Shown piece by piece: positions 8,175-12,545 of a stretch of 12,545 nt of DNA. The notes beneath the pieces are model-generated. The model had not been told where the DNA came from. It saw only the letters and a list, made by a program, of their open reading frames with translations, and made no database searches. Source of the stretch: Planctomycetaceae bacterium. Lineage in GTDB: Bacteria; Planctomycetota; Planctomycetia; Pirellulales; Thermoguttaceae. The stretch is from assembly GCA_031278315.1 (NCBI GenBank), contig JAITKS010000001.1, positions 1 through 12,545 of the forward strand. Direction: 5' to 3'. A program made the translations under genes and the position numbers. The number at the start of each line of letters is the position of its first letter. Position 1 is the first letter of the stretch.

Positions 8175-8720
8175 TCTGAAAGAGCAGCACGATAGTAATA
8201 GTAATAATCGTGAATAATTTGTAAGTGTTATTTAATCAGTGATCTTTAATCTCAATTGTTATTTCGTTTGAGATATGATAAACAATTCATTCAAAACGAG
8301 TAACAATTTTATTATCTTTTCAGGTTTAATTCTTATTGATGTGTAAATGGTATTTTTTTTAATAGACAATTACATGTCTCTTTGCAAATTACCGAAATGG
8401 AAATTTCGATTTATTTTTTTCAAAATCACCACAAGGGGGAGGGATTATAACAATTTGACCAAAACTGTAAAAGACGAATTTCACAATTTTAATAAAAATT
8501 TGTCAATAAATTTTGTAATTATTTATTTTTTATACGGTAAAAAATTGTAACTATTCAGTATTGGAAAATTCTAAAAACTATTGCAGCTTTTATTGACAAT
8601 ATTTCAAATTGCAAAAAATAAAAACCGAATTTTAAAACACAAGGAATATTTTAACTACAAAGTTCACAAAGATTTTTAAGCAGATAATTACATGAAAACG
8701 AATACTATTCTTTCTGTATA

Positions 8721-8741
8721 AAAAAATTCTCTGTAATATTA
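8721..8741 (-). repeat. Dispersed TAATATTTCAGCG motif, diverged copy
   Basis: On the minus strand this reads TAATATTACAGAGAATTTTT, the dispersed motif with two substitutions and one deletion. It begins 12 nt past the ABM-gene stop codon, in the same orientation as the copies past the uvrA, TPR and PpiD-like stops. Confidence 0.5.
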
Positions 8742-8752
8742 TTTACTATTTT

Positions 8753-9049
8753 TTATTTCCCGAAAAACAATTCGGTGAGTTTGGTTGCGATACGTTTTTC
8801 TGCCATCATTGGTTCGACATTTGTTTTCCATTTGTTGTAGTGTTCGGTTTTTTTATGTTCGTCGAGACCGCTTTCGTCTGTGTATGCTTCGTACAGAACG
8901 AATTTTGTCGGGTCGTTATCTTGTTGTAGTACGTCGAAACGTATATTTTGGGGTTCTTTGATAGTATTTTTTGCATTCTCGATACTTTCAATTTTGAATT
9001 GCTCAACATATTGAGGCAAAACATTTATTTGGACGACATAAATAAACAT
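8753..9049 (-). CDS. ABM-fold protein, LsrG/YgiN type
   Basis: A 98-residue cytoplasmic protein of the antibiotic-biosynthesis-monooxygenase (ABM) superfamily, small ferredoxin-like beta-alpha barrels that work as dimers. The family pattern is clear: an N-terminal strand (FIYVVQINV), a helix, EPQNIRFDVLQQDNDPTKFVLYEAY (residues 32-56), then the DEHKKTEHYNKW segment with His65 and His70, and a PMMAEKR tail. Length matches LsrG, which isomerises a phosphorylated AI-2 breakdown product, and YgiN, a quinol monooxygenase. No lsr or other AI-2 genes lie nearby, so the substrate cannot be named. Oxidative stress or small-molecule turnover are equally possible roles. It is monocistronic in this window and divergent from the cyclase gene 690 bp away. 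The ATG has no Shine-Dalgarno. Confidence 0.88.
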   Translation of the reverse strand: MFIYVVQINVLPQYVEQFKIESIENAKNTIKEPQNIRFDVLQQDNDPTKFVLYEAYTDESGLDEHKKTEHYNKWKTNVEPMMAEKRIATKLTELFFGK

Positions 9050-9135
9050 AACTTTTTACAAAAGGTTAGATAGTTGTTGAATGGTTGGTAAATGGGTTAA
9101 TTATTCTGTAGATTTCTGTAGATTAGTGTAAATTG

Positions 9136-9169
9136 GTTTACGTTATTGTTTACGTTATTGTTTACGTTA
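9136..9169. repeat. 12-bp tandem repeat GTTTACGTTATT
   Basis: Two perfect copies of GTTTACGTTATT (9136-9147, 9148-9159) and a partial third (GTTTACGTTA). The TTTACG core recurs in the dyad at 9200-9214 about 30 bp downstream, so the repeat may supply half-sites for the same protein. Confidence 0.85.
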
Positions 9170-9199
9170 ATGAATCAAAAACAATCTCATAAACGAAGG

Positions 9200-9214
9200 G
9201 CGTAAAGTTTACGC
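9200..9214. promoter_or_regulatory. Operator-like dyad GCGTAAAGTTTACGC
   Basis: A perfect 7-bp-arm dyad around a central base, the same geometry as GTTACAAATTGTAAC at 8160-8174 but with a different sequence. It lies about 150 bp upstream of the ABM start codon and 525 bp upstream of the cyclase. Arms too close to form a hairpin, so a protein-binding site is likelier than an RNA structure. Confidence 0.3.
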
Positions 9215-9255
9215 TATACCAAAATGTTTGCAAGAGGAGGTAAAATATTTTTTTG

Positions 9256-9321
9256 TAATATTTCAGCGGAATTTTTGCAGTCATCATTATATGTAGTAAA
9301 GTCATCGTTATATATAGTGAA
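9256..9321 (+). repeat. Dispersed motif with 43-bp match to 3911-3953 and 21-bp duplication
   Basis: Positions 9256-9298 match the reverse complement of 3911-3953 at 40 of 43 bases. This begins with TAATATTTCAGCGGAATTTT, the terminus of the MITE-like family. The last part is duplicated as two 21-bp units (9280-9300 and 9301-9321, GTCATC.TTATAT.TAGT pattern). No facing terminus could be found on the right, so this is a solitary end or a decayed element. Confidence 0.75.
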
Positions 9322-9356
9322 TTTCTAAAAACCTCATGTAAAATTTTATTGTTAGA

Positions 9357-9454
9357 AGGAACGCGGTTGTCTCGACCGCATTTTTAGGCGTTTTTCGTAC
9401 AAAAACAGAGTAGGCAAGACGCCTGCGTTCCTCCTGCGTTCCTCCTGCGTTCCT
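9357..9454. repeat. Structured intergenic repeat, branched-hairpin potential
   Basis: AGGAACGC (9357-9364) pairs with GCGTTCCT, which is present three times because the 11-bp unit CCTGCGTTCCT is repeated in tandem (9422-9454). Enclosed are two arms: GCGGT/ACCGC (9363-9379) and AGGCGT/ACGCCT (9386-9391 with 9419-9424), the second extended by TTTTT/AAAAA (9391-9405). The G/C content is well above the surroundings, which suggests an imported or conserved element. Outer and first inner stems overlap by two bases, so the exact fold is uncertain. Confidence 0.6.
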
Positions 9455-9730
9455 CCTAATATTAGTTTTGAGAGCTTACATAAATTCCTATTGTGTGATT
9501 TTTTGATTTTGTGTACAATTCCGCCTCGCTTACAGTAACTGGTATGTTTTTTTTGCTATGTAATGTTGAGATCGATTAAATCAATTATCGTTACAATATC
9601 GTTACAATAATTAAAACATACAGTAATATCACAGTAATATTCAGTAGAAAATTCAAACATAACAATTTAAAATATTACGAATCAATATAATTTTTATAAT
9701 CGACCATAATTCAAAATTCAATAAAACTAC

Positions 9731-9736
9731 GGAGGG
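9731..9736 (+). promoter_or_regulatory. Strong Shine-Dalgarno deciding a GTG start
   Basis: GGAGGG lies three bases before a GTG codon at 9740; the next in-frame ATG (9761) has no such site at usable distance. The spacing is short but this is the only clear Shine-Dalgarno in the window, the five minus-strand genes having none. If the ATG is used instead, the protein loses seven residues. Confidence 0.6.
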
Positions 9737-9739
9737 TTT

Positions 9740-12484
9740 GTGGACAAATATTTTTATAGCATGAATCAAGAAGATTCAAACGAAAACATCTATCGATTGA
9801 ACAATATACGTGATAACGGCCGATCTAGATTTCGTAACATATCAAAATTTTATGAAGGTCAAAACGGCGGCGGTATAAATAAATCACAATCTTACAACGG
9901 ATTAAATAACGGCGGATTGAATAACGGATTGAATAATCGAAATTACAACTCTAATAACTCTGACAACTCTGATTATCAATCTCAATCTTATAATGCCGAT
10001 CTTTATTCTGTACCTTTGTATTCGTCCTCGTCGTCATCTTCATCGACATCATATTCTTCTTCCTCGTCGTCATCATATTCGTCATCATCTTCTTCCTCAT
10101 CTTTGACATTTTCACCGTTTGAGTTACGCCGTGCGATATATTCGACACAACAATTTTTCTTTACACATCAGCATCCAGACGGTTATTGGGTTGCCGAACT
10201 TGAAGGCGACGCATTACTTCAAAGCGAAACGATATTACTTCTTGCATTTCTCGGCGAAGAGAAATCTGATCTTGCTAATCAATGTGCGATTCATTTACTC
10301 GACACGCAACTTCCAGACGGCGGATGGGGCATGTACACGGGTAGTAAATCTGACATTAATAATACAGTCAAAGCATATTTCGCATTGAAATTGACAGGTC
10401 ATCCATCCAACGCTGATTACATGCAAAAAGCAAGAGTTCGCGCTCTTGAGCTTGGCGGAGTTGATTGCGTGAATAGTTTTACACGATTTTATCTTGCTAT
10501 ACTTGGTCAAATTCCGCATAGTGTTTGTCCAGCGGTGCCGCCGCAAATAATGTTATTACCGCGATGGTTTCCGATTAATATCTATTCGATGAGTGCATGG
10601 TCGAGAACAATTTTTGTGCCGTTATCTATTGTTTCGTCTCTTGCTCCCGTGCGGCAAATTCCGCATGAATTCGGCATAAAGGAAATTTTTATCGAAACAC
10701 CTGATAAATGGAAACCTCTTGTTGCACCCGGAAAAAAACAAGTATCGAATCCGTTTTCTTGGGATGCTTTTTTCAGATGTTGTAATTCGTTGATGTGGGC
10801 GTGTCGTAAACTTGGAATTACGCCGCTGCGAAAAAAAGGAATAGAATTAGCAAAACAGTGGACTATTGAACATTGTAAAAACAGCGACGGTCCAGGTGCA
10901 ATTTATCCGCCGATTATTTGGGGATGGATTGCGTTTAAAAGTTTGGGTTATGCAGACGATTCGGCAGAAATAAAATATTTTCGTAATCAACTTGAGTCTC
11001 ATATTATTCGTAACACAAAACGCGGCAGTGTGAGAATCCAACCTTGCAAGTCGCCCGTTTGGGATACAGCGTTGACTTTGAAAGCACTAATGCTCGGCGG
11101 ATTAAATGCAACAAATCCAGCTGTACGTAAAGGATTGCAGTGGATACGTTCACGTCATATTAAACAAGACGGCGATTGGAGTAAAAATGTAAAAAATGTT
11201 AAATCGAATGTTGGAGGATGGTGTTTCGAATTCAACAACGCATTCTATCCAGACAGTGACGATACTGCGATGGCATTGATGGTACTTGCAGGCCGATTCG
11301 ATGAAGCAAAAACAATAAATAAAACGCCGGATAATCCTCTTTCTACCGAAACTTCAACCGCAACTTCTGCGATGTCTTCAACAGTGTCTTCAACTGCAAC
11401 TTCGGCTGTGTCTTCAACTGCGGCTTCGGCTGTGTCGAGTTCACGTCAGATTATATTGAGATTGAGCGAAATACGAGATGCAATTGAACGAAATGACAAC
11501 AATTATAAAGCGGGTTCTCTGCCGCCGGATTTACGATTATTAGATGCAGAATCGGATAACTCGTTTGATAACACAGTGCCGAGTGAACTTGATATTGCGG
11601 AGACAACATCGGCATTGGAAAGCGGTTTGAGATGGCTGTTAGCGATGCAAAATAAAGACGGCGGATGGGGCGCTTTTGATCATGGTAACAACAAGGAGAT
11701 ATTGTGTAAGGTACCGTTTGCGGATCACAATGCGATGATTGATCCGAGTACGCCGGATTTAACGGGTCGAGTAATGGAATCGCTTGGAAGGTTAGGATAT
11801 AGAGTTGGTCAGAGTGCGGTTATTGATCGTGTTGTTTCGTATATGCGGAAGGAGCAGCAGGCGGACGGAAGTTGGTTTGGACGATGGGGCGTGAATTATA
11901 TCTACGGAACATGGCAAGCTTTAACAGGCTTAACAAGTGTAGGAATAGAGACAGATGATCCGGCTGTTGTTGCAGGTGCGAGTTGGTTAATTTCGCATCA
12001 GCATTCAAGCGGCGGTTGGGGTGAATCGCCGGATTCATATTTTGATGCCTCGCTTCGCGGATATGGTACGCCAACTGCTTCTCAAACTGCGTGGGCTTTG
12101 ATGGGACTTATCGCTGCCGGTAAACATAACAGCGACGCCGTAAAACAAGGTATCAGATTTCTACTAGACAGACAAAGAGAAGACGGAACTTGGTACGAAC
12201 CGGAATTTACAGGAACCGGATTCCCGTTGGTATTTTATTTGAAATATCATTATTATTCTGTTTATTTCCCGTTGATGGCGTTATCTCTTTATGCAGCGAA
12301 ATCGGAGGTTGCCAATGTGTCTGAATATGAAAATGAAATAATATTATCATTAACAAGAGTAAAAGTTTTTTCTCCCGAAAAAGAATTTTATAACAACAAA
12401 AGATCAGATGATAAACCAGAAATATTTGAAATCACAAAGCCGATTTCAATTCAAATAAAAAATAAGAAATTTTCAGAAAAATAA
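9740..12484 (+). CDS. shc: Squalene-hopene cyclase with extra low-complexity regions
   Basis: Cyclises squalene to hopene/hopanol, the first committed step of hopanoid synthesis, at the membrane. The catalytic acid motif is DSDDTA (Asp505, 507, 508; family DXDD). QW-type repeats are seen at HPDGYW (145-150), PDGGWG (192-197), KDGGWGAF (639-646), ADGSWFGRWG (708-717), SSGGWG (756-761) and EDGTW (814-818); GTGFPLVFYLKYHYYSVYFPL (825-845) is the family's C-terminal signature, and PFADHNAMIDPSTPDLTGR (659-677) is also typical. At 914 residues it is well above the usual 630-750. Three additions explain this: residues 1-121 (Asn/Gly-rich, then 24 Ser in 27 positions at 95-121), an insertion at about 521-622 between the DXDD motif and the KDGGWGAF repeat, and a polar tail after 853. 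The cyclase core starts near residue 122. No squalene-synthesis or hpn gene is in the window. Family assignment is firm; activity with the insertions is untested. Confidence 0.95.
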   Translation: MDKYFYSMNQEDSNENIYRLNNIRDNGRSRFRNISKFYEGQNGGGINKSQSYNGLNNGGLNNGLNNRNYNSNNSDNSDYQSQSYNADLYSVPLYSSSSSSSSTSYSSSSSSSYSSSSSSSSLTFSPFELRRAIYSTQQFFFTHQHPDGYWVAELEGDALLQSETILLLAFLGEEKSDLANQCAIHLLDTQLPDGGWGMYTGSKSDINNTVKAYFALKLTGHPSNADYMQKARVRALELGGVDCVNSFTRFYLAILGQIPHSVCPAVPPQIMLLPRWFPINIYSMSAWSRTIFVPLSIVSSLAPVRQIPHEFGIKEIFIETPDKWKPLVAPGKKQVSNPFSWDAFFRCCNSLMWACRKLGITPLRKKGIELAKQWTIEHCKNSDGPGAIYPPIIWGWIAFKSLGYADDSAEIKYFRNQLESHIIRNTKRGSVRIQPCKSPVWDTALTLKALMLGGLNATNPAVRKGLQWIRSRHIKQDGDWSKNVKNVKSNVGGWCFEFNNAFYPDSDDTAMALMVLAGRFDEAKTINKTPDNPLSTETSTATSAMSSTVSSTATSAVSSTAASAVSSSRQIILRLSEIRDAIERNDNNYKAGSLPPDLRLLDAESDNSFDNTVPSELDIAETTSALESGLRWLLAMQNKDGGWGAFDHGNNKEILCKVPFADHNAMIDPSTPDLTGRVMESLGRLGYRVGQSAVIDRVVSYMRKEQQADGSWFGRWGVNYIYGTWQALTGLTSVGIETDDPAVVAGASWLISHQHSSGGWGESPDSYFDASLRGYGTPTASQTAWALMGLIAAGKHNSDAVKQGIRFLLDRQREDGTWYEPEFTGTGFPLVFYLKYHYYSVYFPLMALSLYAAKSEVANVSEYENEIILSLTRVKVFSPEKEFYNNKRSDDKPEIFEITKPISIQIKNKKFSEK
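10022..10102 (+). repeat. Poly-serine tract in the cyclase N-terminus
   Basis: Twenty-seven codons (residues 95-121) of which 24 are Ser, interrupted by Thr103, Tyr105 and Tyr113. All Ser codons are of the TCN type in mixed order (TCC, TCG, TCA, TCT), so this is a degenerate TCN microsatellite rather than a pure one. Confidence 0.9.
11384..11431 (+). repeat. 24-bp in-frame tandem repeat in the cyclase
   Basis: Two 24-bp units differing by two bases encode VSSTATSA and VSSTAASA. More decayed copies precede them from about 11347. They form the core of the Ser/Thr/Ala-rich insertion between catalytic motif and next QW repeat. Confidence 0.85.
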
Positions 12485-12545
12485 AAACGAAAATCGGTAT
12501 TTCATTTTTTTTCGTACATTTATTTTTTTCGTATAGACATTGTTT

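Larger units (their letters stand above)
7929..8752. other. Long non-coding gap with tandem repeats
   Basis: At 824 bp this is the largest gap. From low to high coordinate it holds a GATTG-rich minisatellite (7978-8052), a 14-bp tandem repeat (8111-8144), a dyad (8155-8174), an A/T-rich stretch without clear structure, a segment near 8609-8637 that matches 137-166 with a few differences, and a copy of the dispersed motif at 8721-8741. The PpiD-like promoter should be at its low end. No RNA gene, no protein remnant that I recognise. A short open frame at 8347-8550 has no family features. Confidence 0.6.
9050..9739. other. Divergent intergenic region between ABM gene and cyclase
   Basis: This 690-bp stretch must contain both outward promoters. 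It holds a 12-bp tandem repeat (9136-9169), a dyad (9200-9214), a copy of the dispersed motif with a 21-bp duplication (9256-9321), a structured repeat (9357-9454), and, near the cyclase, paired short repeats: TATCGTTACAA twice (about 9587-9608) and CAGTAATATNC twice (about 9620-9645). The last two could be regulator sites for the cyclase. No small gene is recognisable. Confidence 0.6.

Noticed and set aside
8347..8550. 67-codon open frame on the plus strand in the largest gap
   Set aside because: Composition follows the A/T-rich background (Phe, Ile, Lys, Asn), no ribosome site, no domain or signal features, and no resemblance to a known family.
8643..8680. ACTACAAAGTTCACAAAGA-type phrase
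   Set aside because: Low-complexity intergenic string of a type common in A/T-rich genomes; a single copy here gives no basis for a call.
7929..8752. Searched for tRNA, riboswitch or small RNA in the longest gap
   Set aside because: No cloverleaf, no GG-rich conserved cores, only tandem repeats and short dyads; a small RNA cannot be excluded but has no support.
9951..10148. Met/Thr-rich open frame antisense to the cyclase N-terminus
   Set aside because: It is the reverse reading of the poly-Ser TCN tract; composition is fully explained by the microsatellite.
12485..12545. Possible intrinsic terminator after the cyclase (ACGAAAA ... TTTTCGT with T runs)
   Set aside because: The stem is mostly A-T with one or two G-C pairs, so stability is poor; the window ends too soon to judge.

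Overview
The window is AT-rich, with long, very A/T-rich and repeat-laden intergenic stretches. It most likely comes from a low-GC member of the Planctomycetota, perhaps a Pirellulales/gut-associated lineage. This is inferred from the gene content: an inner-membrane-anchored SurA/PpiD-like protein whose N-terminus (basic, then FRRNQVAGLSALGMLAMIAF) resembles planctomycetal homologues, a UvrA with the RPDVD..GLPPTI variant, a lone ExbD/TolR protein and a hopanoid cyclase. No rRNA or other taxonomic marker is present, so the assignment is tentative.

Five genes lie on the minus strand. Listed by increasing coordinate they are: a UvrA-family excinuclease subunit (193-2979), an ExbD/TolR energy-transduction protein (3168-3584), a signal-anchored TPR protein (3951-4895), a large SurA/PpiD-like envelope protein with low-complexity inserts (5283-7928) and a small LsrG/YgiN-type ABM-fold protein (8753-9049). 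The sixth, a squalene-hopene cyclase (9740-12484), is on the plus strand, divergent from the ABM gene across 690 bp. Gaps of 188 to 824 bp make a tight operon unlikely, and no shared pathway is evident. Three products (ExbD, TPR protein, PpiD-like protein) act at the cell envelope, and the cyclase makes membrane lipids.

The gaps hold most of the unusual structure. A dispersed motif close to TAATATWTCAGYGGAATTTT occurs seven times in both orientations. Two pairs face each other like terminal inverted repeats, outlining MITE-like elements of about 355 bp (3599-3953) and 141 bp (5101-5241). The larger one supplies the stop codon of the TPR gene. There are also several unrelated short tandem repeats (units of 7, 11, 12, 14, 21 and about 30 bp), two perfect 7-bp-arm dyads, and a structured repeat (9357-9454) that could fold into a branched hairpin.

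Repeat expansion also reaches into coding DNA. The PpiD-like gene carries two separate 15-bp minisatellites in frame. The cyclase has an Asn/Gly-rich then poly-Ser N-terminal extension and a roughly 100-residue Ser/Thr/Ala-rich insertion between its catalytic DXDD motif and the next QW repeat. I see no CRISPR array, tRNA, rRNA, transposase, phage gene or recognisable defence system. The genes themselves belong to known families; the novelty, if any, is in the repeats and in the odd architecture of the cyclase and the PpiD-like protein.
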